NCBI GenBank assembly: GCA_038138145.1
Contig: JAYQDD010000003.1
Location: forward strand, 124,001 to 188,000
DNA length: 64,000 nucleotides
Source of the DNA: UBA3537 sp038138145
GTDB taxonomy: Bacteria > Bacteroidota > Bacteroidia > Flavobacteriales > Flavobacteriaceae
Direction: 5' to 3'
Below the pieces are notes generated by a model. The model made no database searches. It was not told the DNA's origin and saw only the letters and a list, made by a program, of their open reading frames with translations. Shown in pieces: positions 17,554 through 26,804 of this stretch. A program made the position numbers and the translations under genes. Numbering within the stretch: position 1 is the first letter of the stretch; each line of letters begins with the position of its first letter.

Positions 17554-18627
17554 CTATGGATGAGCGAATTCAGGATTGTTGATAAAACTAAAATCGGAAA
17601 GTGATAGTAAAAATGCTTTTAAATTCGCTTTTTCAACAGCGGAGAGTTGAACGCCCCCTTGATCGACTTTTTTCATTAGGGGATCTATGGTCGGCGAATT
17701 TTGTAACCCTTCGCTGTAATGATTAATAACTTCATCCAAAGTTGCAAATCGGCCATCGTGCATGTAAGGCGCTGTGAAGGCCAAATTGCGCAACGAAGGT
17801 GATCTAAATTTTGCATTGTCGTTGGGATCACCTGTGGCTGCACCAAGCCCTAAATCGGTTGGGTTGGTATCTAAGCCATTGTTGTGGAATTTATTGTCGG
17901 TCCATAGCGGGTTGTTTTCACTACCGTGGCAATGGAAGCAATCACCACGATTTTCATCCATAAAGATATTGAATCCTTCGAGTTCTTGAGGCGTTAAATT
18001 AGCTTCACCAAGCAGATAATGATCAAATTTTGAATTCCCAGAAATAAGGGTTCGTTCGAATTGTGCTATGGCTTTACTCACCAAAACAGAGTCTATAGTT
18101 GAGGTGCCAAAAGCCCGTTCAAAAAGTGGGGGATATGAAGCGTCTAGTTGTAATTGTTGGACCACATTTTCAAGGGTATTGTGCATTTCAATAGGGTTGG
18201 TAATGGGGTCAAAGACTTGGCGTTCTAAACCCAATTCTCGCCCATCCCAGAAAAATTTATCGTCATAATTCCAAGCCAAATTGAACAGGGGCATGCTGTT
18301 TCTTGTGCCTTCAATGCCATCGATACCAATGCTGAATTGTCGCTCATCTGTGAAGGCCCTTTGAGGTGCATGACAACTAGCACAAGCTTGGGTGTTGTCT
18401 GCTGATAATTTTTTGTCAAAAAACAATCTTTTTCCCAAAGCAATACCTTCCTCTGTGAGGGGGTTGTTTGATGGGATAACAGGGGGTAGAATTCGGCCTT
18501 GAAATACTTCAGGAATATTCAGGGTAGCAGGGGTGGGGATATAACCATCACTACCTGTTACCTCATCTTTTGAACATGAGAGACAGAGGATTAAAAGAAG
18601 AATAGTATGTTTAAAATAGTTATTCAA
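17554..18627 (-). CDS. MauG/MbnH-like di-heme cytochrome c peroxidase family lipoprotein
   Basis: 357 residues. The lipoprotein signal has Cys around residue 18 (LCLSCSK). Two c-type heme sites are seen: CASCH (C82, C85, H86) and CFHCH (near 230-234), with PYMHDGRFATLDE later, as in the CCP/MauG superfamily. Members either reduce peroxide or, like MauG and MbnH, oxidise a partner protein via high-valent heme. The gene overlaps the upstream MbnP-like gene by eight bases. In known systems MbnH oxidises a tryptophan of MbnP to kynurenine to build a copper site, so this pair may do the same. That is inferred from the pairing. It ends a four-gene operon. Confidence 0.88.
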   Translation of the reverse strand: MNNYFKHTILLLILCLSCSKDEVTGSDGYIPTPATLNIPEVFQGRILPPVIPSNNPLTEEGIALGKRLFFDKKLSADNTQACASCHAPQRAFTDERQFSIGIDGIEGTRNSMPLFNLAWNYDDKFFWDGRELGLERQVFDPITNPIEMHNTLENVVQQLQLDASYPPLFERAFGTSTIDSVLVSKAIAQFERTLISGNSKFDHYLLGEANLTPQELEGFNIFMDENRGDCFHCHGSENNPLWTDNKFHNNGLDTNPTDLGLGAATGDPNDNAKFRSPSLRNLAFTAPYMHDGRFATLDEVINHYSEGLQNSPTIDPLMKKVDQGGVQLSAVEKANLKAFLLSLSDFSFINNPEFAHP

Positions 18628-19393
18628 CGGATTCTAAATTAAATACATTTTGGCCATTGTCATACATCAGTATTTGGGCCGCACTGTTGGGCATCAACAT
18701 TTGGTCATATACATTTAAATCCCATAAATAAGGATTTTCAAACCATTGTTCGATATCCATTCTAATTGTGATTTGGGTATTTTCCGCAAGGGTTATTGAA
18801 CCTAAATTTACTTCAAAAAAAGTATCTTGAGGGAAAGTAGGGTTTGGCCCTGGGTTGTCTGCAGCACGAATCGCATGATAGTTGTAGCCCGATTCAATTC
18901 CAGCGTTGTTTCGGTATTTTCCATCCAATTGCATGTAGTGGTAACCGCCACCAAGCATGGCAGGGACATTCCAAGAGGCAGAGTTTAAATCACTGTAAGC
19001 GCCATCGGTGTTATCTTCGTTTGTAAATCCAAAAATAAAAGAAACCTTTGTATAAGCACCAATATTTACCCTTTTGTTTGAGGTAAAACTCAAAGTATTG
19101 GGGTCTTCCAAATCTACTAAGGTGTATTCATCTAAAGTGATTACTTCTCCAGTACTTGAAGTTAATTTTATTTTAGAAATTAAATAACGCAAGCGCTCAA
19201 TACTTAATTCATTACCGAAAGCATTGGTGAATTGAATTGTATTGAAATCATCATTTGTGACCATTGTTTCGCCCAATTTGTGAACGAATGAAAAATTTAC
19301 AGAAGTTGTTGCAATTTCGTTATCATCTTTATCGGATTCGCATCCAAAAAGAGCAAGAGTTATTGTTATGAGTAATAGTCTAATTTTCATCAT
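18620..19393 (-). CDS. MbnP-like copper-binding lipoprotein
   Basis: 257 residues. Lipoprotein signal with Cys18 (LALFGCES). The body matches the MbnP-like family: a beta-sandwich with SWNVPAMLGGGYHYMQLDGKY around residues 140-160 (W141, H152) and NYHAIR near 173. MbnP proteins are periplasmic copper binders whose site includes an oxidised tryptophan made by a di-heme partner. The next gene encodes just such a di-heme enzyme and overlaps this one. It overlaps the upstream propeller gene by four bases. Envelope location is inferred from the lipobox. Confidence 0.85.
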   Translation of the reverse strand: MMKIRLLLITITLALFGCESDKDDNEIATTSVNFSFVHKLGETMVTNDDFNTIQFTNAFGNELSIERLRYLISKIKLTSSTGEVITLDEYTLVDLEDPNTLSFTSNKRVNIGAYTKVSFIFGFTNEDNTDGAYSDLNSASWNVPAMLGGGYHYMQLDGKYRNNAGIESGYNYHAIRAADNPGPNPTFPQDTFFEVNLGSITLAENTQITIRMDIEQWFENPYLWDLNVYDQMLMPNSAAQILMYDNGQNVFNLESVE

Positions 19394-20739
19394 TTTGCTG
19401 TTATGATTAATAAATCTGTAAAGCCCTTATGCTCTAAAATATCGAAATCTGAACTGTTGGAATTTCCAACACCAACAATAGTTCCATCGTCAAGCTGAGT
19501 TACGTCCATCAAAAGATCCACATCACTACCCCCAACGGATGACTGAAACACAATGTTTCCTTGCTCGTTAATTTTTAGTAGCCAAGCATCATTTTGACCA
19601 TTGTTTTTTGTAAGATTCCCATCTGCACTTCTTGAATTTCCTGCAATTATAAATCCTCCGTTTTGCGTTTTATGGATCGCTTGAACGCCATCAAAACTAC
19701 TCCCACCAAATGTTTGTCCCCAAACCAAATCTCCATTTGCATTTATTTTGATAACCCAAATATCTGCAGCACCTTTGTTTTCACTTACATCAACATCGTT
19801 GCTTCTTGTATCTCCAACGATTAGATAGTTGCCATCGTTTGTAGCCGTGATGGCTCTTGCGTTATCAATTTCGCTACCACCAAAAGATTTTTCCCATATC
19901 AAATCCCCAGAACTTGAGAGTTTCAAAACCCAAAAATCATAGGTCCCTTTATTGTTGTTTATGTCCACATCATCGCTATCTGACGACCCTACAATTATAA
20001 AATTACCATTCTGTGTTTCGATGGCATCATAGGCCGTATCTGTAAATGTGCCTCCAAAATAGCGACTCCATTGCAATTCTCCTAAGTTGTTGAGTTTTAT
20101 GACCCAATAATCTCCACCAGCATGGCGCTGCATATATGTTCGGTTGTTGCCCGCGCCATTGGATGCAGTAACATCCAAAACACCAGAAATAAGATACCCA
20201 TCATCTTGTGTGAGGATTACAGAAAATGCACTATCTGATCCGGCATACCCCAAAGATTTTTCCCACTGAATTTCGCCAGAGTCATTGAGTTTTACCAACC
20301 AAAAATCATTTGAACCTGCGTTGGTAGTGACATCGTTGTCGTTGCTTTTGCTCGTGCCTACAATGGCATAACCACTATCGTTGGTCCGGATAATATCTTG
20401 CCCACGATCGTCATTGGATCCACCATATACCTTTTGCCATTCTTGTTCTCCAGCGGCATTGAATTTCAATAACCAATAATCATAAGAGGTGTCCGTTTTG
20501 TTTGAGATGTCTTCATCCATGCTTTGGGTATAACCCAAAATGGCATAACCGCCGTCTGATGTGCTAACTACCGATTGTCCGCTCTCATTTTTTGTTCCGC
20601 CTAAGGTTAATGTTTCTTGAATTTCGATGGGATTAACAGAAGGAGTTGGTTGTTCATCATCAGTAGAGTCACATGCAGAAAACACATAAAGAGATGTTAG
20701 AATAACACAAGTTGTTTTTATGTTTTGTAATAAACGCAT
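19390..20739 (-). CDS. Seven-bladed repeat beta-propeller lipoprotein
   Basis: 449 residues from the ATG at 20739, chosen because it gives a clean lipoprotein signal (YVFSAC) and avoids overlap with the upstream gene. It is built of repeats of about 50-60 residues with the pattern DxWLLKxNxxGExxWxxxxGGSxxD. Six full copies are seen, plus a split one: the N-terminus begins with the GGxxxESG half and the C-terminus ends with the DLLIITAK half. That is the usual way a seven-bladed propeller closes on itself. Function unknown. It sits between a second propeller lipoprotein and the MbnP-like gene, so an envelope role with that pair is likely. Confidence 0.8.
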   Translation of the reverse strand: MRLLQNIKTTCVILTSLYVFSACDSTDDEQPTPSVNPIEIQETLTLGGTKNESGQSVVSTSDGGYAILGYTQSMDEDISNKTDTSYDYWLLKFNAAGEQEWQKVYGGSNDDRGQDIIRTNDSGYAIVGTSKSNDNDVTTNAGSNDFWLVKLNDSGEIQWEKSLGYAGSDSAFSVILTQDDGYLISGVLDVTASNGAGNNRTYMQRHAGGDYWVIKLNNLGELQWSRYFGGTFTDTAYDAIETQNGNFIIVGSSDSDDVDINNNKGTYDFWVLKLSSSGDLIWEKSFGGSEIDNARAITATNDGNYLIVGDTRSNDVDVSENKGAADIWVIKINANGDLVWGQTFGGSSFDGVQAIHKTQNGGFIIAGNSRSADGNLTKNNGQNDAWLLKINEQGNIVFQSSVGGSDVDLLMDVTQLDDGTIVGVGNSNSSDFDILEHKGFTDLLIITAK

Positions 20740-20749
20740 CAGAATTTTC

Positions 20750-22096
20750 TTAATTACTTTTCTTAACAATAAATAACCCTTTTTCTATATCGCTCATGAT
20801 GATATGTCCACTAGTAAAGTAAGGGTATACATTCCAAACGCCATTAAAGCTGGCATTATCATTTTCTGGATAGGTGTCAAAAAAACCAACTTCGGTCATG
20901 GATTGATTTTCAATATCAGTGATGCTTATTTCACGCATTCCAGCTCTGTAACTCGCCAAGAAATAACTATCGCCTAAAGTGTAGCCATTGTGGTCAATGG
21001 AGGTGTTTTGCGCAAGGTATTCAAAACTTAAAGTTGGATTGTCTAAATCATTAAAATCAAAGATTAGAGTTCTAGTGTTATTACCAAAATTTATTTCATC
21101 GAGCTCATCGCCAACAATAAAATAGCGTAAATCTTCAGTGAACCATCCCTGGTGTGTATACTTTACATTTGAATAACTAATTGTTGAGATGATTACAGGG
21201 TTTGTTTTATCTGTTACATCAACAATAACGACTTCATCTTCATTACTGCCTATAAGAATTTCTTTGCCTGTATAATCGGTATCTGGGCCATTGTAGGTTA
21301 CCACCTGTGCATCATGCGAATAATCTCCATCGCCAAATTCACCCTCAAAAACGGGTGCAGTTGGATTTTGGATATTGATAAATAAGGGTCCTCCATTAGC
21401 ACTAGATGTACCCACAATGTAGGCATATCCAGAATCTTCGTTAATCACAATGTTGTGTGCCCTACCAAATTCTGTAAAATGGGTATCAGCATCAAACTCT
21501 ACTGGAGGATTTTGAACATCACGTAAACGTGTCAAATCGAAAACTTGCATGCCATGGTTGTTGGCTTCGGAAACAATAAATGCGTGGTTTTGATATACTT
21601 TTATGTCACGCCACAAGCTATTTGTTGTAGCCGTTGGCAGAACACCAATCAGTTTCATGTTGTCAGGGTCGCTCATATCAACAAATGCGGTATGCGTAGA
21701 AAGGCCAACAAGGGCATATTCTTTGCCGTCTTCGGGATCAGTCCAGCCCCACGAGTCATTTCCTGAAAGTGTTACGTTTCCTGGGGTGGAAATACTGAGG
21801 TCTTCTAAAGACAAATATCCAATTAAATCGTATCCGTTACAAGGGTAGATTCCTGCAAATCCATTAATGCATGGCTCAGAGGTAAAGGCCACGTCGTCGC
21901 AGGCATTACCGATTCCGTCGTTGTCATCATCTTCTTGATCAGCATTGGCTACAGTGGGGCAATTATCAATGGCATCGAATAAACCATCACCATCGGTGTC
22001 CGTGTACGTTAGTCCAGTAGTTTCATTTTCACAACTAAATAAAAATCCAACACAGAAGATTAGAATGTATAAAATTGAAAGTTTTTCAAAATTCAT
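20750..22096 (-). CDS. LVIVD / choice-of-anchor B family lipoprotein with thrombospondin-3 repeat
   Basis: 448 residues. Lipoprotein signal with Cys near 22 (VGFLFSCEN). A calcium-binding thrombospondin type 3 stretch (about 32-68, DTDGDGLFDAIDNCP then DDDNDGIGNACD) follows, and then a propeller of LVIVD-type repeats (ALVGLSTHTAFVDMSDP, AFIVSEANNHGMQVFDL, EVVIVDVTDKTNP). This fits the choice-of-anchor B family, surface or periplasmic proteins of unknown role. It is the first gene of the four-gene operon ending in the MbnP/MauG-like pair and is divergent from thiL across 90 bases. Confidence 0.83.
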   Translation of the reverse strand: MNFEKLSILYILIFCVGFLFSCENETTGLTYTDTDGDGLFDAIDNCPTVANADQEDDDNDGIGNACDDVAFTSEPCINGFAGIYPCNGYDLIGYLSLEDLSISTPGNVTLSGNDSWGWTDPEDGKEYALVGLSTHTAFVDMSDPDNMKLIGVLPTATTNSLWRDIKVYQNHAFIVSEANNHGMQVFDLTRLRDVQNPPVEFDADTHFTEFGRAHNIVINEDSGYAYIVGTSSANGGPLFINIQNPTAPVFEGEFGDGDYSHDAQVVTYNGPDTDYTGKEILIGSNEDEVVIVDVTDKTNPVIISTISYSNVKYTHQGWFTEDLRYFIVGDELDEINFGNNTRTLIFDFNDLDNPTLSFEYLAQNTSIDHNGYTLGDSYFLASYRAGMREISITDIENQSMTEVGFFDTYPENDNASFNGVWNVYPYFTSGHIIMSDIEKGLFIVKKSN

Positions 22097-22174
22097 AGCA
22101 GTAGAGATTTGTTTGTGCGTGTCACAATTTACACTAAATTCTGTAATTAAATCTTAAAAAATCTATAATTGCTG

Positions 22175-22182
22175 TATTTTTG
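22175..22182 (+). promoter_or_regulatory. -7 promoter box of thiL (leaderless)
   Basis: TATTTTTG fits TAnnTTTG and ends four bases before the ATG at 22187. Transcription would start at or next to the start codon. This decides against an upstream in-frame TTG at 22169. Confidence 0.55.
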
Positions 22183-22186
22183 CATC

Positions 22187-23236
22187 ATGATAGAAGATAA
22201 AAATCAAAAAAAAACAACCCTTTCTGAGTTAGGAGAGTTTGGTTTAATTGAGCATTTAACAGCCCATTTTTCGATAAAAAATAAAACCACAATTTTAGGG
22301 ATAGGTGATGATGCTGCCCTTCTTGATTTTAAAGAAAATACGGTAGTTGTTTCAACAGATTTACTTGTTGAGGGCGTTCATTTCGATTTGAGCTATATGC
22401 CGTTAAAACATCTGGGGTATAAAGCAGTTGTCGTGAATTTGTCTGACATCTATGCCATGAACGCTCGAGCTACACAGGTTACGGTTTCTATTGCTGTATC
22501 TAATCGTTTTGGGTTAGAAGCTCTGGAGGCCTTGTACGATGGAATCCGAACTGCTGCGTCCATTTATGAAGTTGATGTTGTGGGTGGAGATACAACGTCT
22601 TCACAAAGTGGTTTGACTATTTCGATTACCGCTATTGGAGAAGTTGACCCTTCTAACGTCGTCAAGCGAAGTGGCGCAAAACCTAATGATTTGCTGGTGG
22701 TTACTGGCGACATTGGAGCAGCCTACTTAGGATTTCAGGTTTTGGAACGTGAAAAAGAAGTTTTTAAAGTTAATCCCAACAATCAACCCGATTTGGATGC
22801 TTATTCTTACATCATAGAGCGTCAACTCAAGCCAGAGGCCAGAAAAGATATTGTTCAATTGCTTCAAGATTTGGAAGTAAAGCCCACTTCTATGATTGAT
22901 ATAAGCGATGGCTTATCCTCAGAAATCATTCATTTGTGCAAACAGAGTAATGTTGGTTGCGATTTGTATGAAGAAAAAATCCCATTGGATCCTCAAGTCA
23001 TTTCAACTTGTGAAGAATTTAACATGGACAGCACAACAATTGCTCTTAGTGGTGGAGAGGATTATGAGCTACTGATGACCATTAGCCAAGAGGATTATCC
23101 AAAAATTAAAGCCAATCCAAATTTGACAGTAATTGGATATATGACCGATGTCCGTTCTGGAATGCATTTAGTGACTCGTGGCGATGAGAAAATCCCTCTT
23201 AAAGCTCAGGGATGGAATAGTTTAGATAAAGACTAA
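22187..23236 (+). CDS. thiL: Thiamine-monophosphate kinase ThiL
   Basis: 349 residues from the ATG at 22187 (MIEDKNQKKTTLSELGEFGL). ThiL phosphorylates thiamine monophosphate to the diphosphate cofactor, using ATP in the cytosol. Family motifs are GIGDDAALLD near the N-terminus, STDLLVEGVHFD, NLSDIYAMNA, VVGGDTTSS, IDISDGLSSEI and ALSGGEDYELL. Length is normal. Its stop codon interlocks with that of convergent gldD. Confidence 0.95.
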   Translation: MIEDKNQKKTTLSELGEFGLIEHLTAHFSIKNKTTILGIGDDAALLDFKENTVVVSTDLLVEGVHFDLSYMPLKHLGYKAVVVNLSDIYAMNARATQVTVSIAVSNRFGLEALEALYDGIRTAASIYEVDVVGGDTTSSQSGLTISITAIGEVDPSNVVKRSGAKPNDLLVVTGDIGAAYLGFQVLEREKEVFKVNPNNQPDLDAYSYIIERQLKPEARKDIVQLLQDLEVKPTSMIDISDGLSSEIIHLCKQSNVGCDLYEEKIPLDPQVISTCEEFNMDSTTIALSGGEDYELLMTISQEDYPKIKANPNLTVIGYMTDVRSGMHLVTRGDEKIPLKAQGWNSLDKD

Positions 23237-23796
23237 TTTTTCCAACGTAAACTTTCCATCAGCATTACGATATCTTTTTTGACATAATCTACTGCGGGTA
23301 ATATGGAATCGTAGTTAGGGCGCGTTCTGAAGTACAGCGCACCAGAAAGAAAGTGTTTTTCGCGATCTGAAACATGAAATTGAATTTGCGATGCTACAGG
23401 ACCACGTAATTCGTATAATTTGCCATAAACTTTAGTCTGCTCATTTTCAAAAGAACGTTCGGACACCTCACGAGCCATTTGTGCGTGTTTTTGCGTAATA
23501 GATCCTGCATCCGAGATAAATGTATTTAGGTTATTATCCACAGCGCCATAGGTCAAATAGACAGTTGCATTCAATGCGCTGTAGTTGAGGTTTAAGCCCA
23601 AAGGGCTATTATTTTTTTTGACGGTTTCGACAGTAGAAAGTTTATTTTTTTTAAAACTAAAAGGTAGTGGAGTTTCTATAGTTTTGTAATTGGCTTTGGG
23701 GTATTCCAACCGCAAAAAGGCCTTGGGTTTTGGCACATCAACTTGTTGGCATGCAAAACAACAACAAACAATTACCATGATAATAAAACGGCTCAT
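23233..23796 (-). CDS. gldD: Gliding motility lipoprotein GldD
   Basis: 187 residues with a lipoprotein signal (VIVCCCFACQQVD, Cys16) followed by the GldD-typical PKPKAFLRLEYPKANYK segment. GldD is one of the lipoproteins required for gliding motility and for type IX secretion-linked motility in flavobacteria. It directly follows gldE with a one-base TAATG overlap, the conserved arrangement. Its stop codon overlaps the thiL stop by four bases on the opposite strand, so no terminator separates them. Confidence 0.95.
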   Translation of the reverse strand: MSRFIIMVIVCCCFACQQVDVPKPKAFLRLEYPKANYKTIETPLPFSFKKNKLSTVETVKKNNSPLGLNLNYSALNATVYLTYGAVDNNLNTFISDAGSITQKHAQMAREVSERSFENEQTKVYGKLYELRGPVASQIQFHVSDREKHFLSGALYFRTRPNYDSILPAVDYVKKDIVMLMESLRWKN

Positions 23797-25115
23797 TATT
23801 TCTTAAGCGTAACTTTTAATTGTTTTATCCTTTTGTTATCAATTCCTTCAACCACAAAAGTGAAGGTTTTAAATTTTATTTTTGCTCGAATTTTTGGAAA
23901 ACTTTTGGAAATTTCAAGTACAAAACCTGCTAGTGTTTCGGCCTCACCTTTATTATTTTCAAAAATGGATTCATCTTCTAGTTTTATGATTCTATAGAAA
24001 TCTTTCAGCGCTGTTTTGCCATCAAACACATAGTTGTAATCGTCAATTTTAGAATAAATCAAATCATCATCATCAAATTCGTCACTAATATCACCAACAA
24101 TTTCTTCTATAACATCTTCCAAAGAGACCACTCCTGAAGTACCACCATATTCGTCTACAACGACAGCCAAGTGAATCTTTTTTTCTTGAAATTCGACCAT
24201 CAAATCATCCAATTTTTTGTTTTCCGGTACAAACAATGGTGCTCTAAGCAAGCTGTTCCAGTCAAATTCTTTTTTCTTAAGGTGTGGTAAAAGATCTTTG
24301 GCATATAATATTCCTGAAACAGAGTCAATAGAATTTTCATAAACAGGAATTCTTGAGTAGCCATGCGCTACAATTTCTGGAATAATATCTTTAAATTTCA
24401 ATGAAGATTCAAGTGCAAAAATATCAATACGTGGACGCATGACTTGTTTGGTATCGGTGTTCCCAAAAGATACAATACCTTGAAGAATTTTTTGTTCTTC
24501 CTTAGTGGTGTCGTCTTCACTTGTAAGCTCCAATGCTTGAGAAAGATAATCCACATTTAGGTTGGATTTTTGTTTTCCAAGACGTTTATGTATCAACAAA
24601 GTGACTTTGCGCATAGGCATACTGATGGGCGAAAAAAGCACGTCTAAAACTTTTAGTGGTCTGGCCATAAATTTCGAAAACTTTAAATTATTTCGATTGG
24701 CATACACTTTTGGTAAAATCTCTCCAAATAGTAAAATCAAAAAAGTGATGATGATGACTTCAATAAAAAAGACTAAATCAATTTCAAAAAAAACCAAGTT
24801 TAGTTTTGCGTCCATTCCACGAAACATACGTTCGCTGAGTGCAGCAAAAAGGATTACAATTCCAATATTTATAAAATTATTGGCGACTAAAATTGTTGCG
24901 AGTAATTTTTTTGGCCGACGTAGAAGTGTATTGATGATGTCTAATGCTTTTGAGCTATGGTCTTGTGGCTCTAAATCTGCTTTTGTCAGAGAAAAAAGAG
25001 CAACCTCTGCGCCTGAAATAAGTGCAGAGCAACACAGTAGAACAATGAGAAACAATCCTCCAAACAAAAGGGTCGTGTCTATGGTATTAAAAAAATGAAT
25101 GATATCAGCGTTCAA
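23796..25115 (-). CDS. gldE: Gliding motility-associated protein GldE (CNNM/CorC family)
   Basis: 439 residues. Three to four membrane segments of a CNNM/DUF21 domain (about 10-200), then a CBS pair (about 225-350, with DDLMVEFQEKKIHLAVVVDEYGG) and a C-terminal CorC-HlyC domain ending in a basic tail. GldE genetically supports GldD in gliding; the domain architecture is that of magnesium/cobalt efflux-type membrane proteins. It lies 21 bases after ssb and overlaps gldD by one base: mutY-ssb-gldE-gldD. Confidence 0.95.
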   Translation of the reverse strand: MNADIIHFFNTIDTTLLFGGLFLIVLLCCSALISGAEVALFSLTKADLEPQDHSSKALDIINTLLRRPKKLLATILVANNFINIGIVILFAALSERMFRGMDAKLNLVFFEIDLVFFIEVIIITFLILLFGEILPKVYANRNNLKFSKFMARPLKVLDVLFSPISMPMRKVTLLIHKRLGKQKSNLNVDYLSQALELTSEDDTTKEEQKILQGIVSFGNTDTKQVMRPRIDIFALESSLKFKDIIPEIVAHGYSRIPVYENSIDSVSGILYAKDLLPHLKKKEFDWNSLLRAPLFVPENKKLDDLMVEFQEKKIHLAVVVDEYGGTSGVVSLEDVIEEIVGDISDEFDDDDLIYSKIDDYNYVFDGKTALKDFYRIIKLEDESIFENNKGEAETLAGFVLEISKSFPKIRAKIKFKTFTFVVEGIDNKRIKQLKVTLKK

Positions 25116-25136
25116 AGGATGTTAGTTGGTGAAAAA

Positions 25137-25574
25137 TCAAAAAGGCAAATCATCAGAACCTTCAGGTTTACTTGTATCCGCTGGTGGTGCTGGTGTATTG
25201 GTTTGAGCCCCATCAGGTGTTTGTTGTATTTGCTCGTTTTTTGCTGTTAAAAATGTGAAATCAGTACAAGCAATTTCTGTAGAATAGCGGTCGTTGCCTT
25301 TATCATCTTGCCATTTACGTGTTTTTAAGCGTCCTTCGATATATACACGATCTCCTTTTTTCAGGTATTTTTCGCAAATCTCAGCAGCTTTGTTGCGCAC
25401 AACAATGTTGTGCCATTCTGTATTGGTTACTTTTTCGTTTGTTTGTTTGTTGGTGTAGGTCTCGTTGGTTGCCAATGGGAAGCGTCCCACACAATTGCTG
25501 TCATCAAAGTAGTGGATTTTGACGTGATCACCCAAATGACCAATGAGCATGACTTTATTTAGTGTTCCAGACAT
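25137..25574 (-). CDS. ssb: Single-stranded DNA-binding protein Ssb
   Basis: 145 residues. The N-terminal OB fold (about 1-108) starts MSGTLNKVMLIGHLGDHVKIHY. A Pro/Thr/Ala-rich linker follows, and the acidic tip SDDLPF is the docking site for replication and repair partners. Ssb coats single-stranded DNA in replication, recombination and repair. It sits between mutY and gldE as in other flavobacteria. Confidence 0.97.
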   Translation of the reverse strand: MSGTLNKVMLIGHLGDHVKIHYFDDSNCVGRFPLATNETYTNKQTNEKVTNTEWHNIVVRNKAAEICEKYLKKGDRVYIEGRLKTRKWQDDKGNDRYSTEIACTDFTFLTAKNEQIQQTPDGAQTNTPAPPADTSKPEGSDDLPF

Positions 25575-25632
25575 AATTTGAATTTAAAGTAGGATAATTT
25601 ATAAAGTATAAAGATATTCAAAAAAATGACAA

Positions 25633-26673
25633 CTAAGATTGAAATTTTCGAATAAATCGATCGATAACAATTGGAACTGCACGTTTTGAAACTTCGGACC
25701 AAACGATGCCGTGTTTAATATTGTCAGAAGTATGTAAAATCCAAAATTTGATATACAACTCTTGGTGCGACAATCGATGAATAATTTCTTTTTTGTTGAA
25801 TAATTCAATGGACTCAATCGATAAATTTTTTAGAATTTTGTGATCAAGATTTGCAATGAAATTTTTATTTAGTTCAGTTTTTGAAGTTTCAATTAATGGA
25901 AATTGATAAAGATTTTGCCAAATCCCTTTTGTTGTGCGTTTCTCCAAAATGGTTTTGTGGTTTTTTGAGTTTACCACTAAAAAATTGAAATACTTTTTCG
26001 TTATCTTAAGTTTTTTGAGTTTAACAGGGAATAATTGAATTTGGCCTGTATTATGTGCTACGCAATCATTCGCCAAAGGACACTTTAGACAATCAGGGGA
26101 TTTGGGCTTACATTGTCGTGCGCCAAACTCCATGATGGCTTGGTTGTAATCGCCAATGTTTTTTTGTGGTAACAATGATGTTGCGCGTGCTTTAAATTGT
26201 TTTATTCCTTGCGTTGAGTTAATGGGGGTTTCAATACCAAAAAATCGAGACAAAACTCTGTATACATTTCCATCGACTACCGCTGTTTTTTCTTCGTAAC
26301 AGATCGAAGCAATGGCACTTGCGGTGTAATCTCCAACACCTCTTAGTTTTAGTAATTCTTTGTAGCTTTTTGGAAATACACCATCCAATTCTTCTGCAAT
26401 ATATTGCGCAGTTTTGTGTAAATTTCTTGCTCTGGAATAGTAGCCCAATCCTTGCCAATCTTTAAGAATCATATCTTCTTTGGCTTGTGCAAGATCAAAA
26501 ACCGTTGGATAATGTTTAACAAACTTTAGATAATAAGGCAATCCTTGCTTAATTTGGGTCTGCTGAAGTATAATTTCAGACAGCCAAATGTGGTATGGAT
26601 CTTTGGTAGAGCGCCATGGTAAATCTCTTTTGTGCGTTGAATACCAATAGGTTAATTTTGAATTAAAGTTCAT
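25633..26673 (-). CDS. mutY: A/G-specific adenine glycosylase MutY
   Basis: 346 residues. MutY removes adenine mispaired with 8-oxoguanine. Catalytic Glu33 is in LSEIILQQTQ, the helix-hairpin-helix is LRGVGDYTASAIAS followed by VVDGNVYRVLSR with the catalytic Asp, and the 4Fe-4S loop is CKPKSPDCLKCPLANDC (C-x6-C-x2-C-x5-C). The C-terminal NUDIX-like domain recognises 8-oxoG. It is divergent from the HU gene and leads the mutY-ssb-gldE-gldD block. Its cluster depends on Fe-S assembly such as the SUF system encoded nearby. Confidence 0.96.
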   Translation of the reverse strand: MNFNSKLTYWYSTHKRDLPWRSTKDPYHIWLSEIILQQTQIKQGLPYYLKFVKHYPTVFDLAQAKEDMILKDWQGLGYYSRARNLHKTAQYIAEELDGVFPKSYKELLKLRGVGDYTASAIASICYEEKTAVVDGNVYRVLSRFFGIETPINSTQGIKQFKARATSLLPQKNIGDYNQAIMEFGARQCKPKSPDCLKCPLANDCVAHNTGQIQLFPVKLKKLKITKKYFNFLVVNSKNHKTILEKRTTKGIWQNLYQFPLIETSKTELNKNFIANLDHKILKNLSIESIELFNKKEIIHRLSHQELYIKFWILHTSDNIKHGIVWSEVSKRAVPIVIDRFIRKFQS

Positions 26674-26758
26674 TTTTTTTCAGCATCAGCAACAAAAATA
26701 AACTATTCAACGGATAAATTTTAATTCTTAAGGATTGAAATATTGAAATTAAAATACA

Positions 26759-26766
26759 TATATTTG
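26759..26766 (+). promoter_or_regulatory. -7 promoter box of the HU gene
   Basis: TATATTTG, a perfect TAnnTTTG box, 38 bases before the HU ATG. An ATTG about 21 bases upstream is a plausible -33 element. Confidence 0.6.
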
Positions 26767-26804
26767 CAAGCCCTTAAATGACATTAACTTAAAAGTGCAA
26801 TAAA

